Positions 1-6,783 of a stretch of DNA of 14,757 nucleotides are shown here, piece after piece. A program made the position numbers and the translations under genes. The stretch's first letter is position 1. Each line of letters begins with the position of its first letter. The notes under the pieces are model-generated. The model did no database searches and was not told the origin of the DNA. It saw only the letters and a program-made list of their open reading frames with translations. Source of the DNA: Pedosphaera sp. (GTDB taxonomy: Bacteria > Verrucomicrobiota > Verrucomicrobiia > Limisphaerales > SXTU01); contig SIBB01000038.1 in assembly GCA_009695395.1 (NCBI GenBank), positions 1 to 14,757 of the forward strand. Reading direction: 5' to 3'.

Positions 1-1527
1 ATCGTCTTCCGCCGGCTCATCCGCTCGCTGCCCACGCGCAACGGCGTGCTCGGCATCGCGACGTGCGACAAGGGCCTGCCCGCGATGATGATGGCGCTCG
101 CCGGGATGCGGGACTTGCCCAGCGTGCTCGTGCCGGGTGGCGTGACGCTCCCGCCCAGCAACGGCGAGGACGCGGGCGCGGTGCAGACGCTGGGGGCGCG
201 CTATTCGCACGGCCTCATCTCGCTCGCCGAGGCGGCAGATCTGGGCTGTCGCGCGTGCGGCACGCCGGGCGGCGGCTGCCAGTTCCTCGGCACGGCGGCG
301 ACTTCGCAGGTCGTCGGCGAAGCGCTTGGCCTTTCGCTCCCGCACAGCGCGCTCGCGCCGTCGGGTGAACCGGTCTGGACGGAACTCGCCGTGGCTTCGG
401 CACGCGCGCTGGTTGAGTTGGAGCAGCGTGGTCTCAAGTCCCGCGACATCCTCACCGACGCGGCGATTCGCAACGCGATGGTCGTCCACGCGGCCTTCGG
501 CGGCTCGACGAACTTGCTCCTGCACATCCCGGCCATCGCCCACGCCGCTGGCCTGAGGCGCCCGACGGTCGAGGATTGGATTACGGTGAACCGCAGCGTG
601 CCTCGCCTCGTAAGCGTGTTGCCGAACGGCCCCGTTCACCACCCGACCGTGCGCGTCTTCCTCGCGGGCGGCGTGCCGGAGGTGATGCTGCATTTGCGCA
701 AGCTCGGCCTGCTGGACACCGGCGTCCTCACCGCCAGTGGCGCGACTCTGGACGAAGTTTTGAACTGGTGGGAAACCTGCGAGCGCCGCACGAAGTTCCG
801 CGAGTTGCTCCGCGAGCAAGACGGCGTGGACCCGGAGGAAGTCATCTTCTCCCCCGAGCGCGCGAAGGAGCGCGGCCTCACGAGCACCGTGACCTTCCCG
901 CGCGGCAACCTCGCGCCCGAGGGCGCGGTCATCAAGAGCACAGCCATCGACCCGAGCGTGGTGGATGCGGACGGCGTGTATCGCAAGGAAGGGCCGGCGA
1001 AGTTCTTCACCAGCGAGCGCGCGGCCATCGCGGCCATCAAGGAGAAGCGCATCGCGGCCGGCGACATCCTCGTGCTCGCCGGCTGCGGCCCGATGGGCAC
1101 GGGCATGGAGGAGACTTACCAGCTCACCAGCGCGCTCAAGTTCCTCCCCTTCGGCAAACACGTCGCGCTCCTCACGGACGCGCGCTTCAGCGGCGTGAGC
1201 ACGGGCGCGTGCCTCGGGCACATCGGCCCGGAAGCGCTGGCCGGCGGCCCGCTCGGCAAGCTCCGCGACGGCGACCTCATCCGCATCGTCGTGGACCGCA
1301 ACACGAACACCGGCAGCGTGGATTTCATCGGCGAGGGCGGACGGACGTTCAGTGTGGAGGAAGGCGCGGCCCTCCTCGCACAGCGCCCGACCCGCGACGA
1401 TTTGAAGCCCAACGAAAACCTCCCCGACGACACAAAGCTCTGGGCCGCGCTCCAAGCCGTGAGCGGCGGCACGTGGGGCGGGTGCGTCTTCGATGCCGAT
1501 GCGGTGGTGGCGCGGCTGCGAATCTGA
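1..1527 (+). CDS. yjhG: YjhG/YagF-type sugar-acid dehydratase (IlvD/Edd family), 5'-truncated
   Basis: The frame is open from base 1 and encodes 508 residues before TGA, so the N-terminus lies outside the window. E. coli YjhG has about 655 residues, so roughly 150 are missing. IlvD/Edd enzymes remove water from sugar acids using an Fe-S cluster and Mg2+; YjhG and YagF act on D-xylonate, giving 2-keto-3-deoxy-xylonate. Two of the cluster cysteines are visible: C22 in ATCDKG and C93 in the subfamily-specific stretch CRACGTPGGGCQFLGT (residues 83-98). The first cluster cysteine would lie upstream. GNLAPEGAVIKSTAIDPSVV, GTGMEETYQLTSALK and TDARFSGVSTGAC are strong YjhG-like blocks, distinct from IlvD proper and from Edd. 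The exact substrate (xylonate or another aldonate) cannot be read from the sequence. The sugar-acid SDR on the other strand further along may serve related catabolism, but the genes are not in one operon. Confidence 0.93.
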   Translation: MVFRRLIRSLPTRNGVLGIATCDKGLPAMMMALAGMRDLPSVLVPGGVTLPPSNGEDAGAVQTLGARYSHGLISLAEAADLGCRACGTPGGGCQFLGTAATSQVVGEALGLSLPHSALAPSGEPVWTELAVASARALVELEQRGLKSRDILTDAAIRNAMVVHAAFGGSTNLLLHIPAIAHAAGLRRPTVEDWITVNRSVPRLVSVLPNGPVHHPTVRVFLAGGVPEVMLHLRKLGLLDTGVLTASGATLDEVLNWWETCERRTKFRELLREQDGVDPEEVIFSPERAKERGLTSTVTFPRGNLAPEGAVIKSTAIDPSVVDADGVYRKEGPAKFFTSERAAIAAIKEKRIAAGDILVLAGCGPMGTGMEETYQLTSALKFLPFGKHVALLTDARFSGVSTGACLGHIGPEALAGGPLGKLRDGDLIRIVVDRNTNTGSVDFIGEGGRTFSVEEGAALLAQRPTRDDLKPNENLPDDTKLWAALQAVSGGTWGGCVFDADAVVARLRI

Positions 1528-1546
1528 AGTCTGCTGTATATTTGGG

Positions 1547-1576
1547 TTGAGCATCCCTGGGGGATCGGCTTAATTG
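1547..1576 (+). promoter_or_regulatory. possible sigma-70-like promoter for the CBS gene
   Basis: TTGAGC (1547-1552) and TAATTG (1571-1576) are separated by 18 bases, 41 bases before the ATG of the CBS gene. The -10 match is imperfect because its last base is G. A perfect inverted repeat, ATCCC-TGG-GGGAT (1553-1565), fills most of the spacer and could be an operator or chance. This is a visual match only. Confidence 0.22.
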
Positions 1577-1589
1577 GTGGAGTCACCAA
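1574..1589 (+). other. small perfect hairpin before the CBS gene
   Basis: TTGGTG (1574-1579) and CACCAA (1584-1589) form a perfect 6-bp stem with a GAGT loop, 27 bases before the CBS start codon. No T-run follows, so it is not a standard intrinsic terminator. It could be a 5'-UTR structure or an operator. Confidence 0.25.
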
Positions 1590-1616
1590 AGCCACAGCCC
1601 GAACCAAACACGCGCC

Positions 1617-2069
1617 ATGGAAATCACCGATTCAGTCTCCACCATCCTCTCGCACAAAGGGCTGGTGCCCGTGCACTCGGTCGCGCCGGATACGATGGTC
1701 TTCGACGCCATCAAGCTGATGGCTGACCGCAACATCGGCTGCGTGCTGGTGATGGACGGCGAACATCTGCTCGGCATCCTATCGGAGCGCGACTACACGC
1801 GGAAGGTCATCCTCCAAGGCCGCTCCTCCAAGTCCACGACTGTCCGCGAAATCATGACCACCGAAGTGATCTGTGTGACGCCCCAGCACGGCGTCGAGGA
1901 CACGCTACGCATCGTCACCGAGAGCCGCGTGCGCCATCTGCCCGTGAAGGACGGCGTGCGCATCGTCGGCCTGATTTCCGTCGGCGATCTCGTGAAGTGG
2001 GTCATCAACGCGCAGCGTTCGGCGTTGAGCCAGTTGGAGGCATACGTCGCGGGCGGGTATCCGGGTTGA
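1617..2069 (+). CDS. Tandem CBS-domain protein
   Basis: The 150-residue protein consists almost entirely of two CBS domains, about residues 13-68 and 76-133. Each ends in the usual pattern: LLGILSERDYTRKVI in the first and IVGLISVGDLVKWVI in the second. Tandem CBS pairs (Bateman modules) bind adenine nucleotides such as AMP, ATP or SAM and normally regulate an attached or partner protein. No catalytic domain, signal peptide or membrane segment is present, so this is probably a soluble stand-alone sensor; its ligand and partner are unknown. The VRHLPV segment before the second GLIS motif is typical of stand-alone bacterial CBS proteins. The ATG at 1617 has no good Shine-Dalgarno sequence. The neighbours (dehydratase upstream, lepA downstream after 267 bases) do not reveal its role. 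Confidence 0.9.
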   Translation: MEITDSVSTILSHKGLVPVHSVAPDTMVFDAIKLMADRNIGCVLVMDGEHLLGILSERDYTRKVILQGRSSKSTTVREIMTTEVICVTPQHGVEDTLRIVTESRVRHLPVKDGVRIVGLISVGDLVKWVINAQRSALSQLEAYVAGGYPG

Positions 2070-2219
2070 AGGAGCAAGGCGGGTTCGCAGCAGACACAGA
2101 CGCACAGCAAGGAAGCGCTGTCACCGCTTCGATGCTGTGGGATGGCTGCCTGCGCTACAGCCACACTGGGTTCGGGAGGACTTTTCCCTTCCCATCAAGT
2201 AAGTCGCCGCTATCTTCGC

Positions 2220-2246
2220 GCGGTCGCTGCGGTCGCAGCGGTCCGA
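2220..2246 (+). repeat. three tandem 9-base repeats upstream of lepA
   Basis: GCGGTCGCT (2220-2228), GCGGTCGCA (2229-2237) and GCGGTCCGA (2238-2246) lie head to tail. The first two differ at one base and the third at three. The same bases contain an inverted repeat, CGCTGCG-GT-CGCAGCG. They lie in the 267-base non-coding gap between the CBS gene and lepA. The function is unknown. Confidence 0.5.
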
Positions 2247-2295
2247 TTCGTTCGTCTCCACCCAGCAGAACAGGGCAGGGGAGGAGAGTCGTCTG

Positions 2296-2337
2296 ATGGG
2301 TAACTGCAAGATTCGGATTACGAGCAAGAGCCACTGA
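2296..2337 (+). CDS. possible 13-residue leader peptide coupled to lepA
   Basis: An ATG at 2296 opens a 13-codon frame (MGNCKIRITSKSH) whose TGA stop (2335-2337) shares its A with the lepA ATG, giving a TGATG overlap. A strong purine-rich ribosome-binding site (GGGGAGGAGAG, about 2278-2288) ends seven bases before this ATG. The lepA ATG itself has only a weak purine stretch in front of it. This is the classic geometry of translational coupling, so ribosomes may reach lepA through this minicistron. The peptide has no run of a single amino acid that would suggest amino-acid attenuation. It could be fortuitous, since there is no evidence of conservation from a single sequence. Confidence 0.38.
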   Translation: MGNCKIRITSKSH

Positions 2338-4127
2338 TGGACGCCGCGCACATACGCAATTTCAGCATCATCGCCCACATTGACCACGGGAAGACCACGT
2401 TGTCCGACCGGTTGCTGCACCGCACCGGCACTGTCGCCACGCGGGACATGGAGGACCAGCTCCTCGACGCGATGGACCTCGAGCGCGAGCGCGGCATCAC
2501 CATCAAGGCGCACCCGGTGACGATGTATTACACCGCGAAGAACGGGGAAGAATATGAGCTGAACCTGATCGACACGCCGGGCCATGTGGACTTCGCCTAC
2601 GAAGTCTCGCGCTCGCTCTCGGCGTGCGAGGGAGCACTGCTCATCGTGGATGCGGCGCAGGGCGTGGAGGCGCAGACGGTGGCGAATGTCCACCTCGCGA
2701 TGAAGCAGAACCTCACCATCATTCCGGTCATCAACAAGATTGACCTGCCTCACGCCAATATCCCGATGGCGAAGCAGCAACTCGAGGACATCCTCGCCAT
2801 CCCCGGCGAGTCGGCGCTGTTGGCCAGCGCGAAGGAAGGCATCGGCATCGAGGACATCCTCGAAGCCATCGTCCATCGGATGCCCGCGCCCAAGCCGACC
2901 AACGTGCCTTCGTTGCAGGGGCTGATCTTCGATTCGTTCTTCGACACCTACAAAGGCGTGGTCATCCTCGTGCGTGTGATGAACGGGGAATTGAAGGCCG
3001 GCTCGCAGGTGAAGCTGCTGCACTCCGGCAAGACCGTCGAGGTGAAGGAAGTCGGTTCCTTCCGTCCGAAGCCCTACGTCCGCGACAAACTCACCGTCGG
3101 CGAGACCGGCTACTTCACGGCGAACATCAAGACCCCGCGCGAGGTGAAGGTCGGCGACACCATCACCGACCCGCGCCAGCCCGCGCCGGAGCTGCCGGGC
3201 TTCCAGGAGATTCACCCGATGGTGTTCTCCGGCATCTACCCGATCAACACGGCGGACTACGAAGGCTTGAAAGTCGCCATCGCCAAGCTCCAGCTCAACG
3301 ACTCCGCGCTGACCTTCATGGCGGAAAGCTCGGCGGCGCTGGGCTTCGGCCTGCGGTGCGGTTTCCTCGGTTTGCTGCACATGGAGATCGTGCAGGAGCG
3401 GCTCCGGCGCGAGTTCGACATGGACATCATCGCGACCTACCCGAGCGTCATCTACAAGGTGACGATGACCGACGGTCGCGAGCTGGAGGTGGACAATCCC
3501 GCGTTCCTGCCCGACGTGACTTACATCGAGCACATCATGGAGCCGATGGTGAAGGCCTTTGCTATCTGCCCGAACGAAAACATCGGGGACATCATGGGCC
3601 TGATCAAAGAGAAGCGCGGCGACATCACGAACACCGAGACGCTCGACATCCGCCGCGTGATGCTCACGGCCAAGATGCCGATGAACGAAATCCTCATCGA
3701 CTTCCACGACCGGATCAAATCCATGACCCGGGGTTACGGCTCGATGGATTACGAACCGATCGGCTACGAGATCAGCGACATGGTGAAGCTCGACATGATG
3801 GTGAACGCCGAGGTGATGGATGCGTTCTCGTGTCTGGTGCATCGCGACAAGGCGGAGTTTCGCGGTCGAGCCCTGGCCGCGAAGCTCAAGGAAGTTATCC
3901 CCAAGCAACAGTTCGCCATCGCCATCCAGGCGGCCATCGGCGGGAAGATCGTCGCGCGCGAAACCGTCGGGGCCATGCACAAGGACGTGACCGCGAAGTG
4001 CTACGGCGGCGACATCAGCCGTAAGCGCAAGCTCCTCGATAAGCAGAAGGAAGGTAAGAAGCGCATGAAGATGTTCGGCACTGTGAACATCCCGCAGGAA
4101 GCCTTCATCGAGGTATTGAAGACGTGA
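2337..4127 (+). CDS. lepA: Elongation factor 4 (LepA), ribosomal back-translocase GTPase
   Basis: At 596 residues this is the normal length for LepA, a translational GTPase that binds ribosomes, promotes back-translocation of tRNAs and has been linked to ribosome assembly and stress. The G domain shows every nucleotide-binding motif: AHIDHGKTT (13-21), RGITIKA (52-58), DTPGH (79-83), NKID (133-136) and SAKEG near residue 168. EF-G-like domains follow. The LepA-specific C-terminal domain ends the protein with GGKIVARETVGAMHKDVTAK, then CYGGDISRKRKLL and a basic tail. An in-frame TAA at 2301-2303 and the family-typical start (IRNFSIIAHIDHGK) fix the ATG at 2337. Its own ribosome-binding site is weak, and a 13-codon frame overlaps the start codon. 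lepB follows after 84 bases, as in the E. coli lepA-lepB operon. Confidence 0.98.
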   Translation: MDAAHIRNFSIIAHIDHGKTTLSDRLLHRTGTVATRDMEDQLLDAMDLERERGITIKAHPVTMYYTAKNGEEYELNLIDTPGHVDFAYEVSRSLSACEGALLIVDAAQGVEAQTVANVHLAMKQNLTIIPVINKIDLPHANIPMAKQQLEDILAIPGESALLASAKEGIGIEDILEAIVHRMPAPKPTNVPSLQGLIFDSFFDTYKGVVILVRVMNGELKAGSQVKLLHSGKTVEVKEVGSFRPKPYVRDKLTVGETGYFTANIKTPREVKVGDTITDPRQPAPELPGFQEIHPMVFSGIYPINTADYEGLKVAIAKLQLNDSALTFMAESSAALGFGLRCGFLGLLHMEIVQERLRREFDMDIIATYPSVIYKVTMTDGRELEVDNPAFLPDVTYIEHIMEPMVKAFAICPNENIGDIMGLIKEKRGDITNTETLDIRRVMLTAKMPMNEILIDFHDRIKSMTRGYGSMDYEPIGYEISDMVKLDMMVNAEVMDAFSCLVHRDKAEFRGRALAAKLKEVIPKQQFAIAIQAAIGGKIVARETVGAMHKDVTAKCYGGDISRKRKLLDKQKEGKKRMKMFGTVNIPQEAFIEVLKT

Positions 4128-4147
4128 TGCGAAGAGGAAGCTGATGC

Positions 4148-4175
4148 CACAAAGAGGCACCCAAGGCACAAAGAG
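4148..4175 (+). repeat. short direct repeat in the lepA-lepB gap
   Basis: CACAAAGAG occurs at 4148-4156 and again at 4167-4175, with GGCAC units between them. The composition (CACAAAG/GGCAC) differs from the GC-rich coding DNA around it. It looks like a remnant of a simple intergenic repeat. No function is evident. Confidence 0.45.
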
Positions 4176-4211
4176 AACTGTTCTGAAAAGGGCAGGGCGA
4201 GGGACTTTCTG

Positions 4212-5414
4212 ATGAGCATCCTCCTCCAATGGTTCCTCTCGAGCACCGTCCGGCACGCGCTGGACTTGCGGAAGCACGTGCTGAACTTGGCCGCGGCGCA
4301 GCGGGACCTGCTGCCGACCGAGGGCATCTCGGCCATTGAGGCGGCGTGCGCGAAGCTGCGCACGGCAGTCGGAGCGAAGGCGGACAAGAAGGCGTTGCTG
4401 GCAGAGATGACGGCTGTGGAGACGGTGGCCAACCAGTGGCTCAAGCCGCATCCGCACGCGAGTTGGCGCGAGAACGTCGAGGTGGTGCTGGTGGCCATCG
4501 GTGTGGCGATGGCCATCCGGACGTTCTTCCTCCAGCCTTTCAAGATTCCCACCGGCTCGATGCAGCCGACCCTTTACGGCATCACGCACGAGAGTTTTAG
4601 CGAAAAGCCGGAGGTAAAGTTTCCGTCGGGTATCGCCGCATTCGTGGACTCATGGTTTCGCGGGACCACTTACTACCACGTCGTGTGCGAGGAGGACGGC
4701 GAACTGCGGCGCGCGGATCCCCCCAAGACGGTTTTCCCGCTGGTGAAGAAGCAGTCATTTCAAGTCGGCGAGCGCACCTACACTGTTTGGTTTCCCCCGG
4801 ACCAGTTGTTCGGCGGGAGTGTGCATCGTTCGGGGCTTTATCCCGGCCAGCGGTTCCGCAAAGGCGAGGACATCCTCAAACTCAAGGTCATCAGCGGCGA
4901 CCACTTGTTCGTGGACCGATTGGCTTACAACTTTCGCCGCCCCGAGCGCGGTGAAATCATCGTCTTCGAGACCAAGGGCATCCGCAGCCTGCCGCAGGAC
5001 CAGTTCTACATCAAACGTATGGTCGCGCTGGGCGATGAGCGGGTCCGCATCGGCGATGACCGGCACTTGCGCATCAATGGCCAGCGCCTCGACGCGAGCG
5101 CGCCGCGTTTCGAGAACGTTTATCATCTCACGGGGCCGCCAAGCGACAGCAAGTTCTCAGGTCATGTGAACGAACTCGTCGCGGGGTTGAACGCGAAATC
5201 CGGTCTGGCCCCGCTCTTCAGCGACGGCCGGCAGGAATTCCACGTCCGTCCTAACCACTACATCGTCATGGGTGACAATACCATGAACAGCCTCGATTCA
5301 AGGGCATGGGGCGACTTCGCGGAGGGGAACGTCATCGGCAAATCGGCCTTTGTCTATTGGCCGTTCTTGAACCAGGGCGACCGCGCGGGCCGCTTCGGCT
5401 GGTCCCATCGTTGA
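4212..5414 (+). CDS. lepB: Signal peptidase I with N-terminal extension and large insertion
   Basis: The product cleaves signal peptides from exported proteins at the outer face of the inner membrane. The catalytic dyad is visible: Ser116 in PTGSMQPTL and Lys268 in QFYIKRMVALGDE. The box-E motif GDNTMNSLDSRAWG spans 354-367. A membrane segment (about 89-107, VEVVLVAIGVAMAIRTFFL) directly precedes the serine. The 400-residue length is well above that of a minimal signal peptidase I. There is an 88-residue N-terminal extension, probably cytoplasmic with helical stretches, and about 100 extra residues (roughly 124-225) between the serine motif and GDHLFVDRLAYNFRRPERGE. Such insertions are common in signal peptidases outside the Proteobacteria and Firmicutes. 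The start is supported by GCGAGGGA ending seven bases before the ATG. It follows lepA by 84 bases and is probably co-transcribed. It converges with the LarA-like gene. Confidence 0.96.
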   Translation: MSILLQWFLSSTVRHALDLRKHVLNLAAAQRDLLPTEGISAIEAACAKLRTAVGAKADKKALLAEMTAVETVANQWLKPHPHASWRENVEVVLVAIGVAMAIRTFFLQPFKIPTGSMQPTLYGITHESFSEKPEVKFPSGIAAFVDSWFRGTTYYHVVCEEDGELRRADPPKTVFPLVKKQSFQVGERTYTVWFPPDQLFGGSVHRSGLYPGQRFRKGEDILKLKVISGDHLFVDRLAYNFRRPERGEIIVFETKGIRSLPQDQFYIKRMVALGDERVRIGDDRHLRINGQRLDASAPRFENVYHLTGPPSDSKFSGHVNELVAGLNAKSGLAPLFSDGRQEFHVRPNHYIVMGDNTMNSLDSRAWGDFAEGNVIGKSAFVYWPFLNQGDRAGRFGWSHR

Positions 5415-5428
5415 TGGTTCCCGTCGGA

Positions 5429-5444
5429 TCACCTCTATGGGTGA
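5429..5444. terminator. weak hairpin in the convergent lepB/LarA-like gap
   Basis: TCACC (5429-5433) and GGTGA (5440-5444) pair across a six-base loop in the 44 bases between two convergent stop codons. The stem is only 5 bp and has no T-run, so its role in ending transcription is speculative. Its position between converging genes is the main argument. Confidence 0.2.
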
Positions 5445-5458
5445 AGACTGAACGCTGC

Positions 5459-6757
5459 TTACTTCTCCGCCTTCTCCACACCCTTCTGCCACGCCGGTGG
5501 GTTTGATAGCTTGAACAACATTTCCCCCGCTTTGCGCACCAGCAGCACCCCCTCGGCCTCGCGGTTTGCGTAGCTCTCAATGTCAATCGTCTTGGGGTCG
5601 CGGTAGCCCATGTTGATGCTTTCGCAGACCTCGCGCGGGATGCCGGTGGCGAGCGTGACCTTGATGCGGCACTTCTCCACGCCGGTCTCGAACGTGCCAA
5701 TACCGCGCACGTGCGTGCTGTGGGCGAGCACGCCCCACGGATGATGCTTGAACTGCTCCCACTGCTTCAGGAAGTAGTCGCGGCAGTGGTAGCCGATGGC
5801 GAGCATCGTCTTGCCGTGCGTGACGCTGACCTCCGTGACGTGCGGCGCGTAGATGATGAGTTCACCGCCGTCGGCCACGACGGGTTCCAGTTTATACATC
5901 GCCTTCCCGGCGGTCCAAATGTCCTCATACATCTTCGGCGCGCAGGACAGCACCGTATGGTAAGGCCGGTCGCGGAAGACGATGTGCTCCCTGCGCGACA
6001 CGTCCGCAGCCGCGTCCCACGCGGCCTCCGGCGTGCCGATGAAGATGCCCGCGAGCGACTTGTCCGGGCGCACGACCATCGCCATGCAGAGCTTGCTGAC
6101 CTTCACCATCGCGCCGACGCGGTCCACCACCCGGCGGACAGGCGTCCACTTGTTGCCGATGGTCATCGGGTTCGTAACGCAGCCGCCCAGCCAGTGGAAG
6201 AAGTTCAAAATCTCCGGCCCCGCTACTCCGGGGAACAGATACTTATTGCCACCGCTGAACCCGACCACCTCGTGCGGGAACACCGGGCCGATGATGACGA
6301 CTTGGTCGTAGTCGAAGATGCGCTTGTTGATCTCCACGGGCACATCCAGTTCGAAGAGGCCGTCGGACAACTCGCGCGTGTCCGCCTTCGTGAGCGTGCC
6401 GACGTTGCAGAGCGCGGCGGGGTTATCCCACTCGTGGTTGAAGAAGCGCACTGAGCTGTAGGTTGTCGCGCGTTCGGCGGCGGAGATTTCTAGGCGGTCG
6501 CAAATCGCCGCCTCGCTCATGGGTTGGTGCGTGCCCAGCGCGATGAGGATGTCGAAGTTCGCCGTGGCCGCGCCGATTTGCTGGAAGAGCGTCTGAAACA
6601 TCAGCCCCACCGGCGCGGTGCGCGTGGCATCCGGCACGATGAGCAGAACCTTCTTGCCGCGATAGTCCCCGGCAGGACAGGCCTGCGCGACGAGGTCGAT
6701 GACTTGGGCGGCGGAGACGGAGGATGCTTTGGCGGAGGTGGAGGCGAGGAGTTTCAT
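5459..6757 (-). CDS. LarA-superfamily (DUF2088) nickel-pincer racemase/epimerase-like protein
   Basis: The 432-residue protein belongs to the family of nickel-dependent lactate racemase LarA, whose members use a nickel-pincer nucleotide to invert 2-hydroxy acids; some act on malate or on D-gluconate. Visible family motifs are PDATRTAP (42-49) in the N-terminal domain, ALGTHQPMSEA (73-83), NHEWDN (107-112), and FPHEVVGFSGGNKYLFPGVA (160-179). In the last motif, His162 and Lys172 match LarA H174 and the pincer-attached lysine K184. His77 and His108 match conserved active-site histidines. The start at 6757 is preceded by GGAAA in the mRNA. The frame stays open further upstream but overlaps the SDR gene and lacks family residues there. 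It lies 26 bases downstream of the sugar-acid SDR, so a sugar-acid epimerase is a reasonable inference and lactate racemase less likely. The larB, larC and larE cofactor genes are not in this window. Confidence 0.88.
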   Translation of the reverse strand: MKLLASTSAKASSVSAAQVIDLVAQACPAGDYRGKKVLLIVPDATRTAPVGLMFQTLFQQIGAATANFDILIALGTHQPMSEAAICDRLEISAAERATTYSSVRFFNHEWDNPAALCNVGTLTKADTRELSDGLFELDVPVEINKRIFDYDQVVIIGPVFPHEVVGFSGGNKYLFPGVAGPEILNFFHWLGGCVTNPMTIGNKWTPVRRVVDRVGAMVKVSKLCMAMVVRPDKSLAGIFIGTPEAAWDAAADVSRREHIVFRDRPYHTVLSCAPKMYEDIWTAGKAMYKLEPVVADGGELIIYAPHVTEVSVTHGKTMLAIGYHCRDYFLKQWEQFKHHPWGVLAHSTHVRGIGTFETGVEKCRIKVTLATGIPREVCESINMGYRDPKTIDIESYANREAEGVLLVRKAGEMLFKLSNPPAWQKGVEKAEK

Positions 6758-6783
6758 GAAGGCAATTTCCAATTTGCACTTCC

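Noticed and set aside
4174..4184. AGAAC-T-GTTCT palindrome before lepB, suggestive of a LexA box.
   Set aside because: Gram-positive-type LexA boxes need four bases between GAAC and GTTC. Here there is one, and lepB is not an SOS gene.
2121..4589. Very long open frame on the minus strand antisense to lepA (822 codons).
   Set aside because: It is the complement of lepA, which has every GTPase motif. The antisense translation is His/Arg/Asp-rich with no domain, as expected in high-GC DNA.
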